A stretch of 64,000 nucleotides of DNA from Gigaspora rosea (GCA_003550325.1 QKWP01001140.1:1802-65801); one strand, 5' to 3'; counted from the stretch's first letter, positions 23,092-34,200 are shown. Made by a program: numbers and translations. Notes: a model not told the origin generated them from the sequence alone.

Positions 23092-23323
23092 GGCCGTTCG
23101 AATTTAATTTTTCGGGTAACATCACCCCTCAATTGAAGTATCCCACGAAAAATGAACAACCAATCAAAGCGCTGGATGGCTCTCGACGATCACTTGATTT
23201 GCATCGACCAATGAAATTAGCACATATTTGTTCATTTTATATGTTCGCTTCATTTTACCCCCTCCTCCCCCTCCCGAGAATCCTAGAAAGTGACATTAAC
23301 CGAAGAATCAACTGCAAACGGCC
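23092..23323. mobile_element. PIF/Harbinger-like MITE, copy 2
   Basis: Ends GGCCGTTCG (23092) and the complement GGCCGTTTG (23323) are flanked by TAA on both sides (23089-23091, 23324-23326). Its sequence parallels copy 1 at 1780-2032 along its whole length. Confidence 0.85.
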
Positions 23324-23360
23324 TAAATCACGCTTTTGGCGAGTTGCCTTTAAAGATGCC

Positions 23361-23570
23361 TGACGAATGACGAATCATTCATCATTGACGAATGACGAAA
23401 TCTTTTCGTCAGGTGACTTCCAATTGACGAATTGACGATTGACGAAACCCCTGACGATTGACGAAACCTATGACGAATTGACGAAACCTATGACGAANCT
23501 GACGATTGACGAAACCTATGACGAATTGACGAAACCTATGACGAATTGATGAAACCTATGACGAAACCTG
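23361..23570 (+). repeat. Left TGACGAA subterminal array of H
   Basis: Tandem units of TGACGAATTGACGAAACCTA and shorter variants. The single ambiguous base (n) of this window is at 23498, within the array, and may mark an assembly problem. The mirrored array is at 25650-25860. Confidence 0.85.
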
Positions 23571-23574
23571 ATGA

Positions 23575-23739
23575 GTTATATTCATACAAGATAGAGTTAA
23601 TTACCCGTTTATAAAAATTAAGAAGTGTTTTAATAACCGTAAAAGGGTCTAATATAGTATCACCAACAAAAGAATATAACCTAATTAACCTTTTAGGCAA
23701 TTCCATAGGAAAGTCGCGGTCAATAACGATAAGAGCCAA
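23575..23739 (-). pseudogene. Fragment like the C-terminal part of a bacterial-type DNA methyltransferase
   Basis: On the minus strand about 50 codons read FPMELPKRLIRLYSFVGDT then ILDPF. This closely follows the FP-ELP-RLI-LYS-GD-VLDPF stretch just before and in motif I of N4-cytosine/N6-adenine methyltransferases in which motif I lies near the C-terminus. The glycine-rich part (G-SGTT) that should follow DPF is replaced by TVIKT, so the cofactor site is lost. A trailing NSILYEYNS resembles the usual NSIGYEIN-type end. No catalytic DPPY/SPPY motif is present upstream. It lies within hAT element H. The family call rests on memory, not on a search. Confidence 0.5.
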
Positions 23740-23821
23740 AAAAACGATGTTTTAACAGAACAGGCGATAATGCATAATTAATAGCAACGATAGAGAATCA
23801 ATATAGGTTGGATAAGTATAT

Positions 23822-24783
23822 AATATTGATCATGCATCGATTAATATCGCAAAATTTGTCCAATCGGGCAAATGATTGGCTGACAGTGCCGCGCAGCGGC
23901 ACATTTCAGCTAGGGATGGGCATGGTCCGTCATGACCGGTCATGACCGGTCAATGACCGTGACCGATATTAGCCGGTCAGAGAGGTTTGACCGACCGGTC
24001 AAGATTATGACCGATGCCAAATTCTTAATATTCTGGCTAATAAATGAATAATTATTGCTTAAAATTCATATCGGTGTATCTGTATTATCTGATAAATAGA
24101 AAAATCAACCCGCCTTTCATAAAGTTTTTCAGATCATGTGCCTTTGCATGGTTGATGGACGATATGTTTCATTTTTATTAAATAAAACTTTTTTATGATA
24201 TAAGTGAATATAACAATAATGAGTATATAAATTAATGTATATCACATGATCTGAAAATTTTTTAGGCAGTGTTTAAACCCGGTTGAGAAATACCTTGTTC
24301 ATAATTCCGGCCAAATTTGCAGATCATTTGGCCAGAATTATAACAAAATAATTTTAATTCCGGTCAAATGATCTGCCAAATAAACAAATCATTAATAATT
24401 CTGGTCAAATTTGCAGATCATTTGGCCAGATCTAGAACAAAACAACTTTAAATGTGGTCAAATGATCTGCAAATTTGACCAGAAATATGAACGAACGGTT
24501 TTATTGATCATGTGATGCAAATCGCCGTGTTTTGTTTCTCTTTCGCAGTGTACCATCCCTACTTGTCACTTATTTAGATATTTTTGATTAGATAATTGGG
24601 TAAATAATTTATCGGCTATAACCGGTCATTAACCGTATGAATGACCGCGGTCAACCGGTCATAAGCGGTTAACCGATCATGACCGACCGATGACTGACCG
24701 TGATCGACCGTGCCCATCCCTAATTTCAGCTAATCATTTACGATTGGACAAATTTTACGATATTTATCAACGCATGACTCAAT
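23822..24783. mobile_element. Fold-back element, copy 2, split by a hAT
   Basis: The left arm (AATATTGATCATGC..., 23822-23910) and right arm (24731-24783) pair, with the centre GTGCCGCGCAGCGGCAC. Removing 23911-24730 restores a palindrome of about 140 bp matching 20256-20372. Confidence 0.75.
23911..24722. mobile_element. hAT-like non-autonomous element, 812 bp
   Basis: Ends TAGGGATGGGCA(T)GGTC and complement are flanked by the perfect 8-bp repeat ATTTCAGC (23903-23910, 24723-24730). Both ends carry runs of ACCGGTCATGACCG, likely transposase-binding repeats. The centre holds three alternating copies of a block built on GCAGATCATTTGGCC. No gene. Confidence 0.9.
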
Positions 24784-24787
24784 ATTT

Positions 24788-25026
24788 GGGATCTTTGCTA
24801 TTAAAATGACCCTCTGAGGCTATGTTGATTTTGTGAATAAAAATCAAAATTGCCAGCCATCTAGTAATCCAATTTAAATAAACCTTTTTTTATTTTGTAA
24901 ATCTCAATAGAATCTACAAATTAAAAAAAAATACATTCAAATTGGATTACTAGATGGCTGGCAAATTTGGTTTTTATTCACAAAATCAACATAGCCTCGG
25001 AAGGTCATTTTGATAGCAAAGATCCC
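24788..25026. mobile_element. MITE family GGGATCTTTGCTA, copy 2
   Basis: A 239-bp palindrome with the same ends as 12924-13163, flanked by a direct ATTT on both sides (24784-24787, 25027-25030). Because ATTT is not palindromic, this shows that the family makes a 4-bp target duplication. Confidence 0.85.
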
Positions 25027-25032
25027 ATTTAT

Positions 25033-25164
25033 GTTATCCGGCAATTATGATCATGATTCTCAAGTCGTGATTGGCTAACTGAGTTTTAATTTGAATAAAC
25101 ATGATTACATAAAAAAATAACAAAAAAAAATTGTTTTCATGATCATAAGAGTTTGTCGGATAAC
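25033..25164. mobile_element. GTTATCCG-ended MITE, copy 2
   Basis: Reverse-oriented copy of 20117-20253 (GTTATCCGGCAATTATGATC to TTTGTCGGATAAC). Confidence 0.75.
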
Positions 25165-25249
25165 AATATATACATATTAAGATATCCATTACATTCTCGT
25201 TATCCACCGTGATTTTACTTATTTACGAATAACAAATCAAAAAAGAAAT

Positions 25250-25405
25250 TAAATGTAAATAAACAATGCGCGTAAAGATAGAAGTTTAGGGTTAAGGTGT
25301 TGTTGCTGGAGACTATAGCGATAGATTGGTGCTCATTATATGTAACATTTCGTTCCCGTCATTTTTAATTAGTGCACCAAGGTCGATTTAAACATTGGTT
25401 TTCAA
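25250..25405. repeat. Dispersed repeat, copy inside element H
   Basis: It matches 26025-26180 along about 155 bp, including GCTCATTATATGTAA and AAGGTCGATTTAAACATT. One copy is inside element H near its right end and the other just outside. Confidence 0.65.
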
Positions 25406-25649
25406 GTATTTTCCCTTCTCTTCCTCTTCCTTCTTTCGCACATGTTCGGAATATGTGTCGGATTTATCCGGAATCGGCGAAAATAAACGCGTGCACAATT
25501 TTGACTATTCGGATCAACCCGACATAAATTTGAACACGTAAAGAAGAAAAAAGAAAAAAGCCAATGAAACCTTATAATGAAATAACATTCTTTTGAAACA
25601 ATTTAAGGTTTAGTGTATCCAAGATCATTATGATAAAGGGGTTCCTGAA

Positions 25650-25860
25650 TCGATTTATCAAGGTTTATCAATTGTTGAAGGTTTGTCAAGGTTTCGTCAA
25701 TTCGTCATATGTTTCGTCAATTTGTCATAGATTTCATAGATTTCGTCAATTCGTCATAGGTTTCGTCAATCGTCGGGGGTTTCGTCAATCGTCAAGGTTT
25801 CGTCATGACGAAACCATGACGAAACCATTTCGTCATCGCAAAAAACATTTCGTCAGGCAT
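25650..25860 (-). repeat. Right TGACGAA subterminal array of H
   Basis: Units TTCGTCAATTCGTCATAGG and variants, the mirror image of the left array. The frame 25630-25866 is a by-product. Confidence 0.85.
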
Positions 25861-26024
25861 CTTTAGTTGCCTTATAGTATTATTTTTTTTTTCGTTGTAT
25901 AAATTTTGACCCTACAATTTACCCTCGAAAAACTAGGAGTACTTCAAACTAAAATAAACCATATAACTAATCCATTAATGGATTTATTTATTTTGCCTAA
26001 TACAACCCAAACAAGGAAATATAA

Positions 26025-26180
26025 TTTTGTAAATAAATAAAGTGCGTAAAAACACAAATTAGAGTTAGGAGGTTAACGTTAGAAGCTATATCTGCTCATT
26101 ATATGTAAAATTTCGCCCTCGACATTTTTAATTAGTGCGCCAAGGTCGATTTAAACATTAGTTTTGGTGTATTTTCACTT
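26025..26180. repeat. Dispersed repeat, copy outside element H
   Basis: Partner of 25250-25405, in the same orientation. Confidence 0.65.
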
Positions 26181-26959
26181 TTTTCTTCTTCTGTGAACGA
26201 TAAAATTCGAAATCACTAATTAATAGTTGCTTTTTTAGGAGTTTGTATTACCGAAATAACTAAGTAAAGCCCTTCATTACAATTTTACGCACCCCGTAAT
26301 AATATAATGGGTATTATAGATAACTGTAACCGGGGTTGATTCGAGATAAATTTCTTTTTCGGTGCATAAATATATGCACGCGATTATCTTGCATGACTGG
26401 TGTGGATAATGAAAATTCTATTATATGCAAAATACTTTCGGTAAATCTACACGCTTGAGCAATATCACCCCAGATAATTGCGCAGGGAGATGTTTCTTCC
26501 GACATGATGAAATAATGCAATATTTATCGTTTCACATGGCGACATGACAGGGCCCGTGTTGCTAATCCAATACTACAATTTTTCACTTCGACCCTTCAAC
26601 GCGTAGATCTTTCCATAATTTGGCATTTGCACTAATCATCAAACTGGTGTTATCGTTACCAATCTGTAGATCAAATCGTCAGCCATTGTATTTCAATATT
26701 TGTGTATGTGGTTGGTTCGAAGGAAATGATCGCCTTTTTTTTTTTTTTATCAGTTCGATCAACATTAATAATTGTTAAGATCGACGAAAACAATGATCAT
26801 CAATAAAATATTCAAATTCAAATACTACAGTTTTTTAGTTTGACTCATCAACCTGTGTCATTCGTCAATAGCATTGCCACTTTCTTTTTGCATTTAACAA
26901 AGCATAATCTACATTTCTAGCATTGATCATCTTCAACTCAAATTTAAGAAATTTATTAC
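26181..26959. other. No gene seen
   Basis: The frame 26314-26520 (minus) is short and not recognised. Confidence 0.35.
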
Positions 26960-27344
26960 TGTTTCTATCCATTACCGTAATACTGTGTACCTGGTAAATT
27001 TTTAACAGTAACTTGCGATATAATCATGGTAACTCTATACAAATTAACTCAACCATAACTACATCGAGTAAGTTCTGTAACCGAATTTTTTACAGTAGCT
27101 CACAATAGAAATCACAATAATTCCAATGCAAATTAACACAATCTTAACTACATTGTATGTTATGGAACAGAGTTTTTTACAGCACTGTAGGTCACGATAG
27201 AATAAAAATAATTCCAATGCAAACTATGTGTCATCAGAATAGCAAGTTCTGTAGTGGAATTTTTTATGATACACATAGAAATTACAATAATTCCAGTACA
27301 AGCCAACTAAACCTTAACTACATACCATGTACACCAAAATAAAA

Positions 27345-27597
27345 TGTTCATTTAGAGAGGGTGTATATCTATTATACATACCGCCCAAACTATAAACTCC
27401 CAAAATCCCACCCAAATCCCAAATCCCAAACATAGTAAAATTGTCCCAAAGCCCAAATCCCAAATCCCAATGCCCAATTCCAAACATAATAAAATTGGGA
27501 TTTGGGATTTGGGACGAGTAGTTTTTGCAGTAAGTATAATATCTATAGAGGGAATTTTGTGTGCATTTATAGAGGGTGCAATTATAGAGGTCTGACT
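27345..27597. mobile_element. Probable pogo-like insertion in the satellite, right end clear
   Basis: The right end TATAGAGGTCTGACTG followed by TA matches the right end of 32557-33286. The interior repeats CCCAAATCCCAAATCCC and has a complementary TTGGGATTTGGGATTTGGGA. The left end is not clear. Confidence 0.5.
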
Positions 27598-30456
27598 GTA
27601 GTAGGTTCTGTAACAATTTTTTATAGCAGAAATCATAATAGTTCTAATACAAACTAACTCAACCTCGTGCTGTGTGTCACTGGAAGCTCTATAACAGAAT
27701 TTTACATAACACATGATAGAAATCATGATAATTTTATTGCCAACCTTAACCACATATTATGTGTCACTATAATAGAGAGTTAAGTTCTGTAATAATTTTT
27801 TTTATATTAACTTATAAAATAAATCACAATAATTCCAATACAAATTAACTTAACTATATAGTATCACTAAAATAACGAATAAGCTCTGTTACAAACCTTT
27901 TTTATGAAGCAAACTAACTCACCTTAATCACATATTGTGTGTCACTGAAATAGTAAGTTCTGTAACAATTTTTTGTATTAACTTACGATAGAATTCATAA
28001 TAATTTAAATGCAAACTAACCCAACTACATGCTATGTATTGCTAGAATAACAAATTTTATAACAGAATTGTTTACACTAATTCATATTAGAAATCGCGTT
28101 AATTCTAATACAAGCTAACTTAACTTTAACTACTTACTGTGTGTCACTGGAATAGCAAGTAAATTTTGTAATAATTTTTTACAGTTACCAATAATTCTAA
28201 TGCAAACTAACTCATATTATGTGTTACTGGAAAGTAAGTTCTATAACTGAAATTTTTTGATAGTAATTCACAATAGAAATCATGATAATTTCAATACAAA
28301 CTAACTCAACCTTAACCATATACTACTGTATGTGTCACTAGAATAGCGAATATAATTTTTTATAGTAAATTACGATAGAAATCATGATAATTCTAATTCA
28401 GACTAAGTCAACCACATACTGTGTATTACTAAGTGCAAGTTCTATAAGAGAATTTTTTACAGTAATTCATGTTGAAAATTTAGGTTAATTCTAATACAAA
28501 CTACCTCACCCTTAAACAGTTACTGTGCATAGCGAGTAAGTTCTATACCAATTTTTTTACAATAACCCACACTAAAAAACATAATAATTTTAATACAAAT
28601 TATCTACATATTGTGTATTACCAGAATAGTAAATACTATAACGGAGTTTTTTATAGTAACTCTCAATAGAAATTACAATAATTCTGATGCAAACAAACTC
28701 AATTTTAACTACATGCTGTATATTACCAGAATAGCGAGTAAGTACTGTAACAATATTTTATAGTTAACACACAATAAAAAACATGATAATCCTAATACTA
28801 ACTAATTTAACTATAATTGCACACTGTATAATTGAATAGTGTGTAAGTTATATAAAAGAATTTTTTTACAATAATTTCAACACAAACTAAATTATGTACT
28901 GTATGCTATCAGAGTGGTGAGTAAGCTCTGTGGCAGGATTTTTTCACATTAATTCTAATACAAGCTATGACTCATGTGTGTCATCAAATTGGTGTAACAA
29001 AATTTTTACAAAACATCATGACAAAAATTATGTTAAATCAAATTCAAACTAACTCGATTCAATTCAATGCCGTACCAGAGTAGGGACACAGAATTTTTTA
29101 CCATAACTCATGATAAATAATATTTTGATGTAAACTAACTCTACCTTTATAGCATTCTAAATGCCACTGGAATAATAATTAAGTTCTGTAATATAATTTT
29201 ATAGTAACCTATGATAGGAACATGACAATCCTAATGCAATCTTAGCCATATACTATGTATTACTAGAATAGCGAATAAGTTCTGTAACATAATTTTTTAT
29301 AGTAACTCATGATAGAATACATAATAGTTCTAATGAAAACTAACTCAACCTTAATTACATCCTGTGTGTCAATAGAATAGTGTGTAAGTTTATAAATAAT
29401 TTTTTTATCATAACAATGCAAATTATCCTACATATTGTGTCAGTAATGTTATCTCATAATAGAAATCGTGATAATTCTAATGCAACCTTAATCACATTCT
29501 GTCTGAAATAGCAAGTAAGTTCTGTAACAGAAGTTTTTAAGTAACTAATAATATAATTCATGATAATTTTAATGCAAACTAACTCAACTTTAATTATATA
29601 CTGTGTGTTACCAAAATAGCAAGTAAGTTCCATAATAAATTTTTTTACAGTAACCTACAATGCAAACTACCTCAATCTAACCAACACTATGTGTTATGAG
29701 AACAGTTAGTAAGTTCTGTAACAGAATTTTACAGTAACTCTTTATAGAAATAACAATAATTTAACTAAAACCAACTTAACTTCAATTACACATTTTGTTA
29801 CAGAATAGCAAGTGAGCTTTGTGTTTTTTGCATTAATTTTACAATGTAATTAAACCTTAACTACATACTTTCTGTTACCAGAGTAGCGAGTAGGTTTTGT
29901 ACCAGAGTTTTTTTTACAGTAGCTTACAATGTAAACTAACTCAATTTCAATTACATGTCTCTAGAATAACAAATAAAAATTTTTACAAAAACTCTTGGTA
30001 TAAATTACGATAATTTGAATAAAACTATCTCAACTTTAACCGCATATTGCATCACCAGAATATCAAGTAAGTTCTGTAGCATGTTGCTTACAATGGAAAT
30101 TATAATAATTTAATGCAAATTAACTTCCGTACCAGAATTTTTTATAGCACCTCATAATAGAAAACATGATAGTTCTATTACAATATATCTCAATATAGCA
30201 CCAATCTCTGTAACAAATTTTTTACTGTGCCTTATTATAAAAATTACATTATTTCAATGCAAGTTAACTTAACATTAACCACAAACCATGTGTCAACAGA
30301 ATAGCAAATGAGTTCTTAACAATATTTTTTATAGTAGCTCACGGTAAATTAAATTAACTCAACCTTAACCACACACCAGAATAAGTTATATAACAGAATT
30401 TTTTACAATAGAAATTACAATAATTCCAATGCAAACCAACTACATACTGCATATCA

Positions 30457-30687
30457 CCAAAGCATAAATATCCGATACCCGATAGTTAACTATTGCTAAC
30501 AATTTGTGCCAAAATCTGATCTCTATTGGCATATGACAAAAAAAATATCAGAAGCATATCAGGTAAAAAATAAATATCGGATACCAGATATTTATTTTTT
30601 ACCTGATACGCTTCCAATATTTTTTGATATAAATCAGATTTTTAATGCAAGTAGTTAACTATCGGGTATCAGATATTTATACTTTGG
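30457..30687. mobile_element. Fold-back element, 231 bp, in the satellite
   Basis: CCAAAGCATAAATATCCGAT at 30457 pairs with the end at 30687. TAGTTAACTA lies next to both arms, and a second inner palindrome around GGTAAAAAATAAATATC forms the centre. Confidence 0.75.
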
Positions 30688-31065
30688 ACCTGTGACTAGA
30701 ATGGTAAGTTCTGTAACAGAATTTCTTACAGTAATGCACAACACAAACTAACTCAACCTTGACCACATACTGTGTATCACGAGATAGCAAGTTCCATAAC
30801 ATAATTTTTTACAATAACTCACAATAGAAATTATAATTACTTTGATGCAAACTTAATACTATGGTTAACAAAATAGGAAGTTCTAGGTATACCAGTATTT
30901 TTTACAGTAGTATACGATAGAATTCATGCTAATTCCAATACAAACTAACATAACCTTAACTACATAATGTGTGTCACCAGAATAGTGTAAGTTCTGTAAC
31001 AATTGACGCATGATAGAAAACACAATATTTTATGTGAAATTATGGTAATTTAATTTATACTATAT

Positions 31066-31200
31066 GAGTGCCGCCAAGGGAAAACCTGCATCGGGCTTTC
31101 AATTATATTTTGTACCAGACAACATCTATTTAATTTCTTAGAAAATATGTCCAGTACAAAATATAATTAAAGCCCGATGGGTTTTCCCTTGGCGATACTC
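31066..31200. mobile_element. Hairpin MITE, 135 bp, ATAT-flanked
   Basis: Arms of about 50 bp (GAGTGCCGCCAAGGGAAAAC and complement of GAGTATCGCCAAGGGAAAAC) enclose a short loop. ATAT lies on both sides (31062-31065, 31201-31204). Confidence 0.8.
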
Positions 31201-31204
31201 ATAT

Positions 31205-31799
31205 GTCACCATAATAAGAGGGTGGCGCTATGCGCCACCTGTTACTCTAGTCATTATATCAAAATTCTTTGTCCTCATTTAAATTATAAAATTTCGGTAA
31301 ATAATAATAAAAGATCTGTAGATAATAAATGGGAAAATGTAATAAGGAAAAAAAGGAAACTATTACGTCATGCAATCATGATCTTAAACTTACTAAGCCC
31401 TTTCAATTTCGGGCATGGCCAATGAAAAAATGCCGTAATTCATTATAATTACATCATACTGTAGAACATCGAAATTGACAAAATTATACGTATATTAACA
31501 AAAATCTTTTGAATCTAGTTATTAATCGAATGCCGTAATTGGCAATAATTATAATGAATTACGCAAAAAAATAACGTAATTCATTATAATTACACCATAC
31601 TGCATTGCGACCACATTTCTAATTAGAACATCAAATTTACAAAATTATACGTATTCAACTAATTTACAAAGCAAAAATTAAATTAGTGATTATAAATTGT
31701 TAAATGTAACATAAATAAAGTGACAATCTACATGTTGCCTTTGCTATACGTCTTTAGTTTTTTTATGCATCTTAGTAGAATTCCTCGTTACTGTGGGCA
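31205..31799. other. Small repeats, no gene seen
   Basis: TAATTCATTATAATTACA(T/C)CATACTG occurs twice (about 31436-31461 and 31580-31605), with AAATTATACG after each. The frame 31177-31425 overlaps the MITE and has no recognisable product. Confidence 0.4.
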
Positions 31800-31999
31800 G
31801 CCGTCTAAAATCAAATTTTGATTGCTGATTGTTTTTTTTCTGTGTCACTCGCACAAATAAGCTCATATGCATATAAAACAGGAACAAGTGTAGATATTCA
31901 TCTAGTCAATGATTAAAACAGCTAATCATTTATTTACCTCGTTTACTAAATTACAGATCATAGACGGGTTAAACGTTTGAAAAAAATAATAGGACTTTA

Positions 32000-32372
32000 G
32001 GCCACGCAAAGTTAAATTTGCATTACATGGAATCTGAAAAATTGGTCGGCGGGCGGATTTTTTTTTTTTTTAGTTTATTGTAAATTAATAAACTTATGTT
32101 CATATCTAAGGTCATGCAAAGTTAATTTTTCATTTTTCGTAGCACGAAATCAGAAAATTTGATCCGCGATAAATTTTTGTTCTATCGGGATCCTATCGGA
32201 TAATTTCGGGAAGTTAAGATATCCATCGGGTAAAATCGGAAATTTTTATGGAAAAAATTAAATAGCAAAAATAGAATAATTAGCACAATTGGGTGTTCAA
32301 AAAAAAAAAATTGAAAAATTGAAAAATTCGGTCGGCGGGTAATGCAAAACGAAAAATTAACTTTGTGTGGCC
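32000..32372. mobile_element. PIF/Harbinger-like MITE, 373 bp
   Basis: Ends GGCCACGCAAAGTTAAATTT (32000) and GGCCACACAAAGTTAATTTT (complement, 32372) are flanked by a direct TTA (31997-31999, 32373-32375). GGTCGGCGGG follows on both arms. A second left-end-like segment at about 32109-32140 suggests a nested relative. Confidence 0.8.
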
Positions 32373-32556
32373 TTATATTAAATTTCTAATTAATTCTAAA
32401 ACAGGATATAAGACTAAGCCATGTATAAATATAACAATACAAAATGTACGCCAGGTTCATTTAATAACGCAGTCGGGATTGATTGTGTAAATAAAAACAT
32501 TATATATAAAAGAAATTACCAACCATGTTTGTCGAATCTTTTTATTGAATCAGATA

Positions 32557-33286
32557 CAGTCGGACCTCTCTATAATCACCAAGTCTTCGCATCCTATTTT
32601 GGTGATTGTATAGAGGTGTGACTATAAATAAAATACCTCATAATGGTCATGTGACCAAAGGCCAATAAGTGATATATTTGGCATATTTGAAATACTATTA
32701 AAAAATTTAATCTAGTGGCCCAATTTGGATAAAACAACTACCATAGTGTTTAACTCATTTAGATTATTCTAAAGAGTCCAAAATCATCCAAATTTAATTA
32801 TAAAATGCTAAGATTATTAAGGATTTTTCACTCAAATGTTTAAATTTAATCAATTCTTAAACATGTAAAGTGATACAAATCCTTAACGATCTCAGAAGCG
32901 TGTAATTCGATTTTAACGATTTTGGCCTCATTAGAATCGTCTCATTGAGACGAACATTTTGGTAGTTGTTTCATCCAAATCGGGTCATTGGATCAAAAGT
33001 TATTTGCTGTCAAACCTTTAAGAAGTTTTAATAGATAATTTTATATACATGAATATAATATTGGCCAATCGGATTTTATAATCCATATTTAGTTAAAAAT
33101 TGGTGACTATAATGAGGGCTTTTTATTAATAAAATTGTTAAAAAATCAAATTTTTATAGTGATAGTGATTATAAGTGATTTGTGACTATAATGAGGTTTT
33201 TTCTATGTTTTAAGTCCATCGCACAAAATTGGGTGCTTAAATAGAGGTGTGACTATATGGAGTGTGACCATAGGGAGGTCTGACTG
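32557..33286. mobile_element. pogo-like (Tc1/mariner) non-autonomous element, 730 bp
   Basis: Ends CAGTCGGACCTCTCTATAAT and complement of CAGTCAGACCTCCCTATGG are flanked by TA. CAGT-YRRACCTCTCTATAA ends are characteristic of pogo/Tigger/Fot1-like elements. The end motif is repeated inwards several times. The paralogue at about 35745 seems to lack the insertion. The interior (32690-33010) is an old palindrome related to the ones at 56262-56945. Confidence 0.75.
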
Positions 33287-34200
33287 TACCTTAAAAATAT
33301 GTGATGACATAGAATTTATAATAAGAAACATTTTGGCAAATTGATAGGACAAGTCATGAGAACAAGTTATGGTCATATTTGCGCACCAATAAAAGTCTAT
33401 ATGGACCATTTATAATAAGTAAAGGCGTCAATATGCTTACGATAAAATTACTGTATATGACAAGAGTAATTTCTTGCGCCATATAAAACCTGTAATGCGC
33501 AAATAGATTGGTCCGAAGCCTATCTTTACTCATCTCTTGTTGGCTAAATTTAAAACAAGAATTTTATTTGCGGAGAAAGACCTTGCTATTTGACACGTTT
33601 TAAGAAAATGTGCGCAATTGTCTCATTAACACTAGCTGTATGATACTTCAATTCTTCATTTGATTGTTTCTACTGCATGGAGTTTATTACGAATAAATTA
33701 ACTGCTATGCAATATAATCGGGTGGTTACTGAAACAAAAAAGGGACTATTTTAATATCTGCCATGAATATTTGATATTTCTTCACAGAGAAATATTTAGG
33801 GCGTTGCCTTGATCTAGTTCTTTAAGAGCAGAAAGTTATGCAAGGAATTGTAAGTTTATAATTTGAATTAGCTGAAATAAGATTTCCTATGAAACGAAAA
33901 TTTAAATTGTACACAGTATCTTATGTGTATCTAAATATCTAAATATTTTTTTTCAAGCATGCATTATCAAGATCTGTATTCCCGTCTAACAACATTACGC
34001 CGGGTGTAATCAATCAGAATGTTGGTAAATTTATTACAGTAGTGGGTAGTAACGATATAATTTTGTTACTCACAACAAGAACAACATTGCGTAACTTGGA
34101 TAATATCATTACTCTGAGTGCAAAGTTTAGACAGGTTATACTTTTTGGCATGCACAGTTCTTATTGACGTTTCAAACGTTAAAAAAGAGAACGGATATGA

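Larger units (their letters stand above)
23351..25865. mobile_element. hAT-like element H, 2.5 kb, with other elements inside
   Basis: Inverted ends TAAAGATGCCTGACGAA (23351 and 25865) are flanked by the perfect 8-bp repeat GTTGCCTT (23343-23350, 25866-25873). Next to each end is a dense array of TGACGAA-type repeats pointing inwards. No transposase is found. Inside lie a DNA-methyltransferase-like fragment, a fold-back split by a second hAT, a GGGATC MITE, a GTTATCCG MITE and a dispersed repeat. Confidence 0.85.
26960..31020 (+). repeat. Degenerate satellite, ~110-bp period
   Basis: Roughly 35 tandem, strongly diverged units with blocks in fixed order: GTTCTGTAACAG, AATTTTTTACAGTAACTC, AATAGAAATCA, AATAATTCCAATGCAAAC, TAACTCAACCTTAACTAC, ATACTGTGTGTCAC and AGAATAGCAAGTAA. 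Spacing between GTTCTGTAAC-like blocks is mostly 105-118 bp (for example 29170, 29280, then 29515 after two units). It contains no gene. Two or three mobile insertions interrupt it. Confidence 0.85.
31800..34200 (+). repeat. Large non-coding repeat family, copy 1
   Basis: Blocks in the same order recur at 35330-36300 (ACTCGCACAAATAA; AATTTCTAATT; GCCATGTATAAA; TCATGAGAACAAGT; TTACTGTATATGACAA; GTCCGAAG). The right part (33698-34200) recurs at 63267-64000. The family has no open frame. Two mobile elements inserted into this copy (32000-32372, 32557-33286). Its nature (old LTR or other element, or segmental duplication) is unknown. Confidence 0.65.

Noticed and set aside
24784..25030. TA as the target duplication of the GGGATC MITE
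   Set aside because: The flanks are ATTT on both sides here, so a 4-bp duplication fits and TA does not.
27314..27753. Two overlapping minus-strand frames (100 and 133 codons)
   Set aside because: They come from the CCCAAATCCC repeats of the insertion and from satellite units; neither has a recognisable domain.
26960..31020. CRISPR array
   Set aside because: Units are strongly diverged, contiguous and ~110 bp long; there are no constant repeats with unique spacers and no cas genes, and the DNA is eukaryotic.
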